Part shown: one piece after another, positions 35,293 to 44,362 of the stretch
How positions within the stretch are numbered: position 1 is the stretch's first letter
How the letters are laid out: the number at the start of each line of letters is the position of its first letter
Assembly (NCBI GenBank): GCA_019739225.1
Contig: JAHHDT010000006.1
Span: 915,501 to 979,500, forward strand
Direction of reading: 5' to 3'
Source: Aquamicrobium sp.
GTDB lineage: Bacteria; Pseudomonadota; Alphaproteobacteria; Rhizobiales; Rhizobiaceae
DNA: 64,000 nt
Position numbers and translations under genes: made by a program
Notes under the pieces: model-generated
What the model was told of the DNA's origin: nothing
Seen by the model: the letters and a program-made list of their open reading frames with translations, nothing else
Databases searched by the model: none

Positions 35293-35685
35293 ATGCCCAT
35301 GGCCGCCCCCCTAGACGACGAACAGGAAAAGCCGCTCGATCCCGCGGTCGAAAGGGTCCGGCGCAAGCTTGTGCGGTTCGTCGCGATCAATCTGGGGCTC
35401 CTGTTTCTCGCCCTTATGGCGGTGGTGGTCGCCATTGTCTACCGCGCCAGCCGCGTGGAGGAGCCCGTACACGCCGCAGTCTCGGAACTGCCGAGGCCGG
35501 CGGACGGCACCGTGCTCGAAGGCGAGATCGCGCTGCCGCGCGGCGCGCGCATCGTCAGCCATGCACTTTCGGGCGGCGTGATCAGCCTGCAGCTCGAACT
35601 GCCTGACGGCGGACGCTCGATCCTGCTTTACGATACGACTCGTGGCGCGCCAGTCGGCCGCTTCGCGGTTCGCGAGGCGCAATGA
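35293..35685 (+). CDS. Small single-pass membrane protein, uncharacterised
   Basis: A 130-residue protein with a charged N terminus, one membrane helix at about 28-50 (FVAINLGLLFLALMAVVVAIVY, given as its two halves FVAINLGLLFL and ALMAVVVAIVY), then a small beta-rich domain containing GEIALPRGARIVSHALSGG. It resembles the small DUF6476-type proteins of Rhizobiales, though I hold that name loosely. It is divergent from rluD by 18 bp, and its stop overlaps the start of the VOC gene by 4 bp (ATGA), implying coupled translation. Confidence 0.8.
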   Translation: MPMAAPLDDEQEKPLDPAVERVRRKLVRFVAINLGLLFLALMAVVVAIVYRASRVEEPVHAAVSELPRPADGTVLEGEIALPRGARIVSHALSGGVISLQLELPDGGRSILLYDTTRGAPVGRFAVREAQ

Positions 35686-36125
35686 GCGCCGGCGGCACGC
35701 AGATGGAGCGGCCGAAGCTTGGCCGGCTCGCCACCGTCGCAATCGTCGTGCGCGATTATGACGACGCGGTCGCCTGGTACCGCGACCGGCTCGGCCTTGA
35801 TGTGGTCGAAGACACCGACATGGGTGAGGGTAGGCGCTGGGTGGTCGTCGCGCCGTCCTCGCGCGCCGGCGCGCGCATCCTGCTTGCAAAGGCATCGGGC
35901 GAGGCGCAGCAGAGCCGGATCGGCAACCAGACCGGCGGGCGTGTGGGCTTCTTTTTCGAGACCGACGATTTTGCGCGCGACCATGCCCGCATGATCGCCC
36001 AAGGCATTGTTTTCAAGGAAGAACCGCGTCGCGAGCCTTACGGCACCGTGGCCGTCTTTGCCGACCTCTACGGCAATCTCTTCGACCTGATCGAGCCATG
36101 TACGGCAGCCGCGACCATGGAATAG
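35682..36125 (+). CDS. VOC/glyoxalase-superfamily protein
   Basis: A 147-residue single VOC module (beta-alpha-beta-beta-beta twice). It begins VAIVVRDYDDAVAWYRDRLGLDVVED and ends with GTVAVFADLYGNLFDLIEP (each under the family pattern). The C-terminal metal glutamate (DLIE) is present, but the usual N-terminal histidine is replaced by the AIVV strand, so catalysis is uncertain. It is translationally coupled to the preceding membrane protein. Confidence 0.85.
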   Translation: MSAGGTQMERPKLGRLATVAIVVRDYDDAVAWYRDRLGLDVVEDTDMGEGRRWVVVAPSSRAGARILLAKASGEAQQSRIGNQTGGRVGFFFETDDFARDHARMIAQGIVFKEEPRREPYGTVAVFADLYGNLFDLIEPCTAAATME

Positions 36126-36174
36126 CGTCCGACCGAAAAATCAGCGGCTGCAACAGGAAATGGGCCTTGCGAGG

Positions 36175-36203
36175 TTGCATTCGCGAAAATTCCCCTCTAT
36201 ATC
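36175..36203 (+). promoter_or_regulatory. Sigma-70 promoter of tRNA-Glu
   Basis: TTGCAT (36175-36180), a 17 bp spacer and TATATC (36198-36203) end 14 bp before the mature tRNA 5-prime end. The spacing is ideal for the housekeeping sigma factor. Confidence 0.65.
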
Positions 36204-36217
36204 GCCGGTTCTGGCAA

Positions 36218-36292
36218 GCGCCCATCGTCTAGCGGTCAGGACGGCGCCCTCTCACGGCGCAAACAGGGGTTCGATTCCCCTTGGGCGTACCA
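36218..36292 (+). tRNA. tRNA-Glu (CTC anticodon)
   Basis: A 75 nt cloverleaf with an encoded CCA end. The acceptor arms are GCGCCCA / TGGGCGT, and the anticodon stem GCGCC / GGCGC encloses loop CTCTCAC with anticodon CTC (reads GAG). The T arm carries GTTCGATTC. A good promoter precedes it. Confidence 0.95.
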
Positions 36293-36465
36293 GACTTTCC
36301 ATCTCCGAAGTTTAAGTGATAGCCCTTTCGCGCTGCGCGAGTGTGTGCCTTCTGCAACTGTCCTGGCGATCAGGCAGGGCAGCCTCAGTCAAGCGTTGCA
36401 ACTTGCACAATCTCGCCACTTTCCCGCCGCAGATACGGCGGTGGGGCGGGATTGCAGTTCAGGTA

Positions 36466-36828
36466 ATGCAGATGAAGCTGTGGTTCACGACTCCGATTTT
36501 TGCCGCGATGCTCGCGACAGCCACTACCGGCTGTGTGCGGACATCCGACGGTAGTATCCAGCCGGGCTACGCACCGACGATCGGCCGGGCCGGACCGATG
36601 CCGGTCGTCATGTTCGAGCCGGTTCGGCACCAGCCAAGCGATACGCTGCGATACAGGCCGGCGCCTTCGCCTGAACCGCCGCCGGAAGCGTTCAATCCGC
36701 CGCCCGTTTATCGGGCCGCACGGCGGACGACGACGTCGTCGATGGCACAGGTTGAACCATTGGCCTCCACGGTGAGTTGCGGACCGATGGCAACCGGGAC
36801 CGGTCGTGTCAGGGTCGAGTGCCGCTAG
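36466..36828 (+). CDS. Small Pro-rich putative lipoprotein
   Basis: A 120-residue protein. It starts MQMKLWFTTP and has a short hydrophobic signal ending at TTGC, a weak lipobox with Cys23 as the likely lipidated residue. The mature part is Pro/Arg-rich (PAPSPEPPPEAFNPPPVY) and looks disordered, with two further cysteines near the C terminus. ATG 36472 is an equally possible start. The frame extends upstream to 36316, but those residues are not protein-like. No function is recognised. Confidence 0.6.
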   Translation: MQMKLWFTTPIFAAMLATATTGCVRTSDGSIQPGYAPTIGRAGPMPVVMFEPVRHQPSDTLRYRPAPSPEPPPEAFNPPPVYRAARRTTTSSMAQVEPLASTVSCGPMATGTGRVRVECR

Positions 36829-36922
36829 CTGCGGCGTGACCGTAGCCGACGCTCCGGAACCTACTTGGTCGCTACCGGGATGTTCGGCTAGTGTGACTGG
36901 CCAATCAGCCGGAGTGCATGCC

Positions 36923-38245
36923 TTGCCGATCACGGATAATCTCGGCCTTTCCCTCAGCGGAGCGAGCGCCGCCAGCCTAGAGCCGTATCACGAGGCGCTG
37001 CGCGGTCTTCAATGCTTCATCGGCGATCCGATCGCAGCGCTCGACCGGGCGCTGGCGGACGAGCCGGATTTCGTCATGGCGCATGTGCTGAAGGGTTATC
37101 TCTACGGTCTGTCGACCGAGCGGGCCGCCCAGCCTGTTACGCAAGGCTGTTTCGAGGCCGCGCGTGCATTGCCGGCTACCGAGCGGGAGCGGCGCCATGT
37201 GGCCGCGCTCGGCGAGTTGTCGGCAGGGCGCTGGCACAAGGCCTCGCAACTGCTCGAGGACCTGACGATTGACGAGCCGCGTGACGCGCTGGCGCTACAG
37301 GCCGGACACCAGATCGACTTCTTCACCGGCAATGCGCGCATGCTGCGCGACCGCATCGCGCGGGCTCTGCCGGCCTGGGACGAGGCGATGCCCGGCTATC
37401 ACGCCATGCTCGGCATGCATGCGTTTGGGCTGGAGGAAACAGCCGACTATGCAAGGGCCGAAGCGCAGGGACGCCGTGCGGTGGAGCTGGAGCCGCGCGA
37501 CGGCTGGGCGCAGCACGCGGTAGCCCATGTGATGGAAATGCAGTGCCGGCAGCGCGACGGCATCGCCTGGATGCGAACCAACACCGACAACTGGACGAAG
37601 GACAGCTTCCTCCAGGTGCACAACTGGTGGCACCTCGCGCTCTACCATTTCGAGCTTGGCGAGGCCGACGAGGTCCTGTCGCTCTATGACGGCCCGATCT
37701 TCGGCGCACAATCGACCATCGCGTTGAACATGGTGGACGCGTCAGCGCTTTTGTGGCGGCTGCATCTCGGCGGCGTCGATGTCGGCGCTCGCTGGGCCGC
37801 ACTGGCTGCCAACTGGGAGCCGCATGCGGGCTCTGCCAACTACGCTTTCAACGACGCCCATGCGATGATGGCTTTTGTCGGCGCCAGCCGGTCCGATCTC
37901 GCCCGGCGGCTGCTGACGGCCCAGGATGCCGCGATCGGAGAGGAGGGTGACAATGCCGCTTTCACGCGCGATGTCGGCCAGCCGGTGACGCGCGCCATTC
38001 TTGCCTTCGGCGAGGGCGACTATGGCGAGACGGTGCGCCTGCTCAAGCCCATACGCGGCATTGCCCACCGCTTCGGCGGCAGCCACGCCCAGCGCGACGT
38101 GATCGACCTGACGCTGATCGAGGCGGCGTTTCGAGCCGGTAATCAGGCGCTTTCGACGGCGCTCGCGGCAGAACGCCGTGACGCCCGGCCCGATAGCCCG
38201 TTGTCGCAGCTATTCGCCCGCCGCGCAGGGCTGGTCGCGGCCTGA
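36923..38245 (+). CDS. TTC38-like tetratricopeptide protein
   Basis: A 440-residue soluble alpha-solenoid protein with degenerate TPR units throughout. The central block HNWWHLALYHFELGEADEVL, preceded by GWAQHAVAHVMEM, resembles the bacterial relatives of eukaryotic TTC38, whose function is unknown. No export signal is seen. I place the start at TTG 36923, which has GGAG 8 nt upstream; GTG 36914 is the alternative. The frame is open to 36806 but overlaps the lipoprotein gene there. xylBA follows 103 bp downstream. Confidence 0.78.
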   Translation: MPITDNLGLSLSGASAASLEPYHEALRGLQCFIGDPIAALDRALADEPDFVMAHVLKGYLYGLSTERAAQPVTQGCFEAARALPATERERRHVAALGELSAGRWHKASQLLEDLTIDEPRDALALQAGHQIDFFTGNARMLRDRIARALPAWDEAMPGYHAMLGMHAFGLEETADYARAEAQGRRAVELEPRDGWAQHAVAHVMEMQCRQRDGIAWMRTNTDNWTKDSFLQVHNWWHLALYHFELGEADEVLSLYDGPIFGAQSTIALNMVDASALLWRLHLGGVDVGARWAALAANWEPHAGSANYAFNDAHAMMAFVGASRSDLARRLLTAQDAAIGEEGDNAAFTRDVGQPVTRAILAFGEGDYGETVRLLKPIRGIAHRFGGSHAQRDVIDLTLIEAAFRAGNQALSTALAAERRDARPDSPLSQLFARRAGLVAA

Positions 38246-38272
38246 TCGCATTTGCTTCCGATTTTTTGCGGA

Positions 38273-38302
38273 TTGCGAAATAAATCGGTTCCGCGCTATG
38301 GT
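38273..38302 (+). promoter_or_regulatory. Candidate xylBA promoter
   Basis: TTGCGA (38273-38278), an 18 bp spacer and TATGGT (38297-38302) lie 46 bp before the xylB start. A short inverted repeat, GCGGA / TCCGC, brackets the spacer and could be an operator. Both are weak matches. Confidence 0.35.
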
Positions 38303-38348
38303 ATCCTCGTGGCGGACCATGAAGAAGTCTGCCGGGAGGACCGTTCCA

Positions 38349-39803
38349 ATGTATCTCGGGCTCGACCTCGGCACGTCCGGCGTCAAGGCGCTTTTGATAG
38401 ATGGTGATCAGGCGGTCGTCGCTTCGGCCACTGCCGCGCTCGACGTATCCCGCCCGCATGACGGCTGGTCTGAACAGGATCCCGCCGAGTGGATACGCGC
38501 CACGGGGGAGGCGGTGGGCAAGCTGAAGGCTTCGCATGCGGCCGAGCTTGCGGCCACCAAGGGTATCGGACTTTCCGGTCAGATGCATGGGGCGACACTG
38601 CTGGACGCAGCAGGCGCCGTGCTGCGGCCCTGCATCCTGTGGAACGATACGCGCAGCTATCAACAGGCCGCGCGGCTCGATGCAGATCCGCGCTTTCGTG
38701 CGATCACCGGCAACATCGTCTTTCCGGGCTTTACGGCACCCAAGCTCGCCTGGGTGAAGGACAACGAACCGGATGTGTTTGCCCGGGTCGCCAAGGTGCT
38801 TCTGCCCAAGGACTATCTAAGACTGTGGCTGACCGGCGAGTTCATCTCCGAGATGTCGGATTCGGCCGGAACCTCATGGCTGGACGTTGGCGCGCGCGCG
38901 TGGTCGGCCGACCTTCTAGCCGCCACCGATCTCGATGAAAGCCATATGCCGGCGCTCGTGGAGGGCACGGATCCGGCCGGAACGCTGAAGGCCTCGCTTG
39001 CTGCGCGCTGGGGCATGGGCGGCAATGTGGTCGTCGCGGGCGGGGCAGGGGACAATGCGGCCTCGGCCTGTGGCATGGGCGCGGTGCGCGGTGACCAGGC
39101 ATTCGTATCGCTGGGCACGTCGGGTGTGCTGTTTGCAGCCAATGCGCGCTATCTGCCGAACCCGGAAAGCGCCGTACATGCGTTCTGCCACGCACTGCCG
39201 GAAACCTGGCACCAGATGGGCGTCATCCTGTCCGCGACAGACTCGCTGAACTGGCTGGAGGACATCACCGGCCGCAGCGCAAAGGAGCTGACCGACGAAC
39301 TCGGCACGCAGTTGCATGCGCCCAGCGGCGTCACCTTCCTGCCCTATCTTTCGGGGGAGCGCACGCCGCACAACGACGCCACGATCCGTGGCGCCTTTTC
39401 CGGTCTCTCGCATCAGTCTGGCCGTTCGGCGCTCACGCAGGCGGTGGTGGAAGGTGTGGCCTTCGCGTTTCGCGACAGCCTCGAAGCGCTCCACGCCGCG
39501 GGCACCGATCTCTCGCGGGTGACTGCGATCGGCGGCGGCTCGCGCTCGCGTTACTGGCTCAAGGCTATCGCTACGGCGCTTGGTATTCCTGTCGACATTC
39601 CGGCGGATGGCGATTTCGGCGCTGCATTCGGCGCGGCCCGGCTCGGGCTGATCGCGGCGGAGAAGGCGGACCCGCTCTCGGTCTGCGTGCCGCCCGCGAC
39701 GGCCGAGACCATCGGGCCGGAGGCGGGGCTGTCGCAGGCCTATGAGGATGCGTATCGGCGCTACCGCGCGCTTTATCCTGCTATCAGAGGAGTTTCATCG
39801 TGA
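38349..39803 (+). CDS. xylB: Xylulokinase
   Basis: A 484-residue FGGY-family kinase that phosphorylates D-xylulose to xylulose-5-phosphate. The N-terminal phosphate motif [11 protein letters not shown], the WSEQDPAEW segment and the catalytic-base region [13 protein letters not shown] match XylB. The adenosine-binding loop [18 protein letters not shown] is present. The ATG at 38349 follows GGGAGGA. Its stop overlaps the xylA start by 4 bp, so the two are coupled. Confidence 0.96.
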   Translation: MYLGLDLGTSGVKALLIDGDQAVVASATAALDVSRPHDGWSEQDPAEWIRATGEAVGKLKASHAAELAATKGIGLSGQMHGATLLDAAGAVLRPCILWNDTRSYQQAARLDADPRFRAITGNIVFPGFTAPKLAWVKDNEPDVFARVAKVLLPKDYLRLWLTGEFISEMSDSAGTSWLDVGARAWSADLLAATDLDESHMPALVEGTDPAGTLKASLAARWGMGGNVVVAGGAGDNAASACGMGAVRGDQAFVSLGTSGVLFAANARYLPNPESAVHAFCHALPETWHQMGVILSATDSLNWLEDITGRSAKELTDELGTQLHAPSGVTFLPYLSGERTPHNDATIRGAFSGLSHQSGRSALTQAVVEGVAFAFRDSLEALHAAGTDLSRVTAIGGGSRSRYWLKAIATALGIPVDIPADGDFGAAFGAARLGLIAAEKADPLSVCVPPATAETIGPEAGLSQAYEDAYRRYRALYPAIRGVSS

Positions 39804-41110
39804 GCACCGGATTTTTCGGCGACATCGCCAGGGTGAAATATGAGGGGCCGGAATCCACCAACCCTCTCGCCTACCGCCATTACGATCCCGACGAAATGGT
39901 GCTCGGCAAGCGGCTGGAGGACCATCTGCGCTTCGCCGTCGCCTACTGGCACTCCTTCACCTGGCCGGGTGGTGATCCGTTCGGTGGTCAGACCTTCGAA
40001 CGCCCTTGGTTCGGCGACACGATGGAACTCGCGAAGCATAAGGCCGACGTGGCTTTCGAGATGTTCTCCGCTCTCGGCACGCCCTATTACTGCTTCCATG
40101 ATGCCGACGTGCGGCCTGAAGGCGATACGCTCAAGGAAAGCATCGCGCGGCTCGACGAGATTGCCGACTACTTTGCCGGCAAGATGGAGAAGACCGGCAC
40201 CAGGCTGCTTTGGGGTACGGCAAACCTGTTCTCCAACCGCCGCTACATGGCAGGTGCTGCGACCAACCCCGACCCGGACGTCTTTGCCTATGCAGCAGCC
40301 ACGGTGAAAAGCTGCATCGATGTCACCAAACGGCTGGGCGGCGAAAACTATGTGCTGTGGGGCGGGCGTGAGGGTTACGAGACACTGCTCAACACCGATA
40401 TGGGGCGCGAGCTCGACCAGATGGGGCGCTTTCTGTCGATGGTGGTCGACTACAAGCACCGCATCGGTTTCAAGGGCGCGATCCTGATCGAACCGAAGCC
40501 GCAGGAGCCGACCAAGCACCAGTATGATTTCGATGTCGCGACCGTCTATGGCTTCCTGAAGCGGTATGGGCTGGAAAACGAAGTCAAGGTCAACATCGAG
40601 CAGGGCCATGCGATCCTCGCCGGCCACTCCTTCGAGCACGAGCTGGCGCTTGCCAATGCGCTCGGCATCTTCGGCTCGATCGACATGAACCGGAACGACT
40701 ACCAGTCCGGTTGGGATACCGACCAGTTTCCCAACAACGTGCCGGAGATGGCGCTGGCCTATTATCAGATCCTGCTTGCCGGCGGGTTCACCACGGGTGG
40801 CACGAATTTCGACGCCAAGCTGCGCCGCCAGTCGCTCGATCCGGAAGACCTGCTGGTCGCCCATATCGGTGGCATCGACTGCTGCGCGCGCGGGCTCAAA
40901 GCGGCGGCGCGGATGATCGAGGACAAGGCGCTGTCCGGCCCACTGGCCGACCGTTACGCAGGTTGGGACAAGGCAGAGGCCCAGGCGATGCTGTCGGGCA
41001 AGCGCACGCTGGAGGATATTTCGGCACGCGTGCTGTCCGAGGGGATCGAGCCGCAGCCGCGCTCCGGCCGGCAGGAGTGGCTGGAAAACGTGGTCAACCG
41101 CTACGTCTGA
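39800..41110 (+). CDS. xylA: Xylose isomerase
   Basis: A 436-residue class II xylose isomerase that converts D-xylose to D-xylulose. The catalytic pair is H100 and D103 in [12 protein letters not shown]. Metal ligands lie in [17 protein letters not shown] (split across the catalytic glutamate and lysine), NIEQGHA and the [19 protein letters not shown] region. The GTG start overlaps the xylB stop and has AGAGGAG upstream. No xylose transporter or XylR is adjacent, so uptake must be encoded elsewhere. Confidence 0.97.
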   Translation: MSTGFFGDIARVKYEGPESTNPLAYRHYDPDEMVLGKRLEDHLRFAVAYWHSFTWPGGDPFGGQTFERPWFGDTMELAKHKADVAFEMFSALGTPYYCFHDADVRPEGDTLKESIARLDEIADYFAGKMEKTGTRLLWGTANLFSNRRYMAGAATNPDPDVFAYAAATVKSCIDVTKRLGGENYVLWGGREGYETLLNTDMGRELDQMGRFLSMVVDYKHRIGFKGAILIEPKPQEPTKHQYDFDVATVYGFLKRYGLENEVKVNIEQGHAILAGHSFEHELALANALGIFGSIDMNRNDYQSGWDTDQFPNNVPEMALAYYQILLAGGFTTGGTNFDAKLRRQSLDPEDLLVAHIGGIDCCARGLKAAARMIEDKALSGPLADRYAGWDKAEAQAMLSGKRTLEDISARVLSEGIEPQPRSGRQEWLENVVNRYV

Positions 41111-41140
41111 CCGGCTGCTGGAAGCGCTGTTTACCAAATT

Positions 41141-41178
41141 GTCGGGGCCGGGAAGAAACGTCTCCAAACGGCCCCGAC
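41141..41178 (+). terminator. Hairpin after xylA
   Basis: A 10 bp perfect stem (GTCGGGGCCG / CGGCCCCGAC) with an 18 nt loop, 30 bp past the xylA stop. There is no clear T tract, so it is a probable but imperfect terminator. Confidence 0.5.
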
Positions 41179-41232
41179 ATTGCCTTCTTCGTGTCTTCGT
41201 TCCGTCATGGGCGGCGCGGTATTTTCGCGCCC

Positions 41233-41472
41233 ATGGAACGCACCGAAGCACATAGCGCCGGAGCCGGTCGCGAAGACGCCCTTGTGGAGGCGCTGGTCGC
41301 CCCCGGCGGCTCGTTCGTCGACGCGCTGCTCGCGCTCGCCGATGAGGCGGCTAACGGCAACGAGCCGGACAGGGTGCGGCGCGCCATGAGCGGTGGCTTT
41401 CAGGCAGCACTCGCGCACAAGATGCGGGCGACCATAGCTGGCCGAGACAGCGCCACGCGCGATGCTGCGTAA
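41233..41472 (+). CDS. Possible small protein, uncertain
   Basis: A 79-residue Ala-rich frame starting MERTEAHSAG, with a helix-prone core (ALVEALVAPGGSFVDALLAL). There is no good ribosome-binding site and no recognised family. It fits neatly between the xylA hairpin and the convergent SnoaL-like gene, which is the only reason to list it. It could be chance coding in GC-rich DNA. Confidence 0.3.
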   Translation: MERTEAHSAGAGREDALVEALVAPGGSFVDALLALADEAANGNEPDRVRRAMSGGFQAALAHKMRATIAGRDSATRDAA

Positions 41473-41492
41473 GCCGGAATACTCTCGAAGAT

Positions 41493-41945
41493 CTAGAGTC
41501 GGATCATCGGTGTGGGCGACACGCTTGACTTGCTTGCGGCCGCCAAGCGGTTGCGGTCGGCATCTGGCGCCGCCATCAGCCGCATCGGCGTCGTGTCGGC
41601 AAAGACGTGCTCCTCGCGGATCCTGCCGTCCTCCAACAGGAAACGGTCCATGCCGCGCCATTCAGTCGGTGTGTCGGCAATTGTCTGGGTTACGCGCCAT
41701 TCCACATAGACGAGTGCTCCCCGCGCTGCCCAATCGAGCAGGTGCCAGGCAAGGTCCGGCGCGATACGGATTTGTGCCGCGACGAGCTTCGGCAGCTCGT
41801 GGGGTGATACGGGTCGGTCGACCACGGGCGTGAACAGCAGGCCGTCGGGGTGCCAGAGCTCTCGCATCGCTTCGCCGTCGCGCTTTGCCCACGCTGCCTC
41901 GAAACTGCGAACGAAGATTTCTGCCTCATCGGGGGTCATCGTCAT
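41493..41945 (-). CDS. SnoaL/NTF2-like protein
   Basis: A 150-residue protein of the NTF2 cone fold: N-terminal helix EAEIFVRSFEAAWAKRDGEAMRELWHPDGLLFTP (in two blocks), then beta strands with VYVEWRVTQTI and DRFLLEDGRIREEHVFAD. Such proteins are small isomerases, cyclases or binding modules, and the specific role here is unknown. It is transcribed toward the xyl region, and IclR lies 102 bp upstream on the same strand. Confidence 0.82.
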   Translation of the reverse strand: MTMTPDEAEIFVRSFEAAWAKRDGEAMRELWHPDGLLFTPVVDRPVSPHELPKLVAAQIRIAPDLAWHLLDWAARGALVYVEWRVTQTIADTPTEWRGMDRFLLEDGRIREEHVFADTTPMRLMAAPDADRNRLAAASKSSVSPTPMIRL

Positions 41946-42047
41946 TCCTTGCGGTCTGGAAACCGGTGAAGGGTTGGCACGGGGGCGGCCTCGACGCCAC
42001 CCCGAATCGTTACCGGGACCGTTTCTCCTGACAGGACCGGTCGCAAC

Positions 42048-42839
42048 TTATTCGACGACGAAGAAGTCCTCGATGCGGGCGGCTGCTTCGCGCAGGTGCG
42101 TCAGGAAGGTGCCCTCCATCTCCTCCATGAGCGTGCGGGCGGACTGCGTCGAGACGTTTATGGCAGCGACGACGCGGCCGGACCGGTCACGGATCGGTAC
42201 GGCGATGGAGCGCAGGCCGATTTCCAGTTCCTCATCTATCGCGGCGTATCCGTCTTCGCCCGCCTGCCGGATAAGCCGCGCAAGTTCTGCGCGGTCCGTC
42301 ACGGTCTTGGGTGTATTGGCGCGGATCGCCGCCTTGCCGAGAAAGGCATCGAGTTCCGTCGGCGACAGGCCCGAAAGCAGGATGCGGCCCATCGACGTGC
42401 AATGGGCGGGCAGACGCGTGCCGACATGAAGGCCGACCGAAACGATGCGCCTGCCGGCGACACGCGCGACGTAGACGACATCCTCGTCGACCAGAATGGC
42501 GGCCGAGCAGGACTCGTTCAGCGTCTGCGACACGGTGCGCATGTATGGTTCGGCGAAGGTCCACAGGGACGAGCCGGAAAGCCAGCTCCGCGCGACGGAG
42601 ATCAGGCGGGGCGAAAGCAGGAACTTTCGGCCGTCCTGGATGGCGTATCCGGCAGCCACCATGGTCAGCAGGAACCGGCGCGCGCCGGCACGCGTCAATT
42701 CGGCCCGTTCCGCCATCTCGGTCAACGTCAGGCCTGCAGGCTGGGCAGCGAGTATCTCCATCACGCCCAGACCGCGTGCGAAGGACCCGACGATGTCGCG
42801 CCCCGCCTCCCGTTCGATTGACTCACCATCGTGCTTCAT
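42048..42839 (-). CDS. IclR-family regulator of the beta-ketoadipate genes (PcaR/PcaU type)
   Basis: A 263-residue regulator. An N-terminal winged helix (GLTLTEMAERAELTRAGARRFLLTM, in two blocks) is followed by an IclR effector domain with LPAHCTSMGRILLSGL and DEELEIGLRSIAVPI. IclR proteins of this type (PcaR, PcaU) control protocatechuate/beta-ketoadipate genes. It is divergent from pcaIJF by 134 bp that contains two overlapping inverted repeats. Whether it activates or represses cannot be told from the sequence. Confidence 0.9.
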   Translation of the reverse strand: MKHDGESIEREAGRDIVGSFARGLGVMEILAAQPAGLTLTEMAERAELTRAGARRFLLTMVAAGYAIQDGRKFLLSPRLISVARSWLSGSSLWTFAEPYMRTVSQTLNESCSAAILVDEDVVYVARVAGRRIVSVGLHVGTRLPAHCTSMGRILLSGLSPTELDAFLGKAAIRANTPKTVTDRAELARLIRQAGEDGYAAIDEELEIGLRSIAVPIRDRSGRVVAAINVSTQSARTLMEEMEGTFLTHLREAAARIEDFFVVE

Positions 42840-42859
42840 CTATCGATGTATCGCATAAA

Positions 42860-42882
42860 GAACATTTGTTCGCAATGCGAAC
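42860..42882. promoter_or_regulatory. IclR-type operator between the regulator and pcaI
   Basis: Two overlapping perfect inverted repeats, GAACA-TT-TGTTC (42860-42871) and GTTCGC-AAT-GCGAAC (42868-42882), lie 21 bp from the regulator start codon and about 90 bp from pcaI. The GTTCGCANNGCGAAC-like pattern fits PcaU/PcaR-style sites. Binding is inferred. Confidence 0.6.
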
Positions 42883-42973
42883 TTTGTTGGAGGCAGGCGG
42901 TGCTTCCGGGATCTGGCGGGAACCTTGGTGACCGTGTCCAGGGGGCGGCGCCCGACGAAGGGCAGGATCACGT

Positions 42974-43690
42974 ATGAACAAGATTAGTCCGAGCATCGAG
43001 GATGCTCTGGCCGGCATAGAAGACGGCATGGCCGTCATGATCGGCGGCTTCGGCGGTGCCGGCGCGCCGATCGAACTCATTCACGCGCTGGTGGATATGT
43101 ATAAGAAGACGGGCTCACCGGGTTCGCTCACCGTGATCAACAACAATGCGGGTAACGGCGCTGTCGGCATCGCCGCGATGATCTATGCGGGCATGGTGGC
43201 GAAGATGGTCTGCTCGTTTCCGCGATCGTCCGATCCGAAGGCCTTCACGGACAAATATCTGGCCGGAGAGATCGGGCTCGAACTGGTGCCGCAAGGCACG
43301 CTGGCCGAGCGCATTCGCGCGGGTGGTGCCGGCATTCCCGCCTTCTACACCCCGTCGAGCTTCGGCACCGATGTTGCCGAAGGCAAGCCGGTGGCCGAAT
43401 TCGAGGGGCGCAGCTATGTCCAGGAACGCTGGCTGAAAGCCGACGTGGCCCTCATCAAGGCGGAACTGGCCGATCGCAAGGGCAACCTGACCTACCGCAA
43501 GGCCGCGCGCAATTTCTCGCCGCTGATGGCGATGGCGGCGAAGACGACGATCGTGCAGGCAAGCCGCATCGTCGAGCCGGGCGAAGTTGACCCCGAGCAC
43601 ATCGTCACACCGGGAATTTTCGTTAACCGCGTTGTCGAGGTGGCAAATCCCCAACAGGAAGAGGCTCTGCTGCGCGAGGGAGCGAACTGA
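42974..43690 (+). CDS. pcaI: 3-oxoadipate CoA-transferase subunit A
   Basis: A 238-residue alpha subunit of the enzyme that moves CoA from succinyl-CoA to 3-oxoadipate. The glycine loop MIGGFGGAGAPIELI binds CoA, and the family block ERIRAGGAGIPAFYTPSSFGT is present in two halves. Its TGA overlaps the ATG of pcaJ. It is the first gene of pcaIJF. Confidence 0.95.
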   Translation: MNKISPSIEDALAGIEDGMAVMIGGFGGAGAPIELIHALVDMYKKTGSPGSLTVINNNAGNGAVGIAAMIYAGMVAKMVCSFPRSSDPKAFTDKYLAGEIGLELVPQGTLAERIRAGGAGIPAFYTPSSFGTDVAEGKPVAEFEGRSYVQERWLKADVALIKAELADRKGNLTYRKAARNFSPLMAMAAKTTIVQASRIVEPGEVDPEHIVTPGIFVNRVVEVANPQQEEALLREGAN

Positions 43691-44361
43691 TGACGACAAA
43701 GCTTTCCAACGCCCAGATCGCATGGCGGGCCGCGCAGGACCTGCCCGACGGCGCCTATGTCAATCTCGGCATCGGCTTTCCGGAGATGATCGCCAAGTTC
43801 AAGCCAAAGGGGCGCGAGGTCATCTATCACACCGAAAACGGCGTGCTCGATTTCGGCGAAGCGCCTCCGGCCGGTCAGGAAGACTGGGACCTCATCAATG
43901 CCGGCAAGAAGGCGATCACGCTCAACGACGGCGCATCGTTTTTCCACCACGCCGACTCGTTTGCGATGGTGCGCGGTGGCCATCTCGATGTGGCCGTGCT
44001 TGGCGCCTACGAGATTTCCGAGAACGGCGACCTCGCCAACTGGAGCACGGGACCCGGTTCGGTACCAGCCGTGGGTGGCGCGATGGACCTCGTCCACGGC
44101 GCCAAGCAGGTGTGGGTCGTGACCGACCACGTGACCAAGAAGGGCGCGCCCAAGCTGCTCAAGCAATGCCGCCTGCCGCTGACCGGCGTTGCTTGCGTGA
44201 CGACGGTCTATACCAGCCTTGCCGTCGTCGACATCAGGAATGGCCGCTTCGTATTGCGCGAAAAGCTGCCAGGCATGAGCCTCGATGAACTTCAGGCCTT
44301 GACCGAGGCGGAGCTGTCGGTCGAAGGCACTGTCAAAGATCTTGTCGTTCCGGAGGTGTGA
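43690..44361 (+). CDS. pcaJ: 3-oxoadipate CoA-transferase subunit B
   Basis: A 223-residue beta subunit that carries the catalytic glutamate E49 in YHTENGVLDFG, which forms the glutamyl-CoA intermediate. The N-terminal motif AYVNLGIGFPEMI is typical. The ATG shares a base with the pcaI stop (TGATG), consistent with equal production of the two subunits. pcaF starts 1 bp after its stop. Confidence 0.95.
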   Translation: MTTKLSNAQIAWRAAQDLPDGAYVNLGIGFPEMIAKFKPKGREVIYHTENGVLDFGEAPPAGQEDWDLINAGKKAITLNDGASFFHHADSFAMVRGGHLDVAVLGAYEISENGDLANWSTGPGSVPAVGGAMDLVHGAKQVWVVTDHVTKKGAPKLLKQCRLPLTGVACVTTVYTSLAVVDIRNGRFVLREKLPGMSLDELQALTEAELSVEGTVKDLVVPEV

Positions 44362-44362
44362 G

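Noticed and set aside
36218-36292. tRNA-Glu as an attachment site for an island
   Set aside because: I saw no integrase beside it and no repeat of its 3-prime end elsewhere in the window.
40711-41232. Upstream extension of the small frame at 41233
   Set aside because: It runs through the end of xylA in another phase and gives low-complexity sequence.
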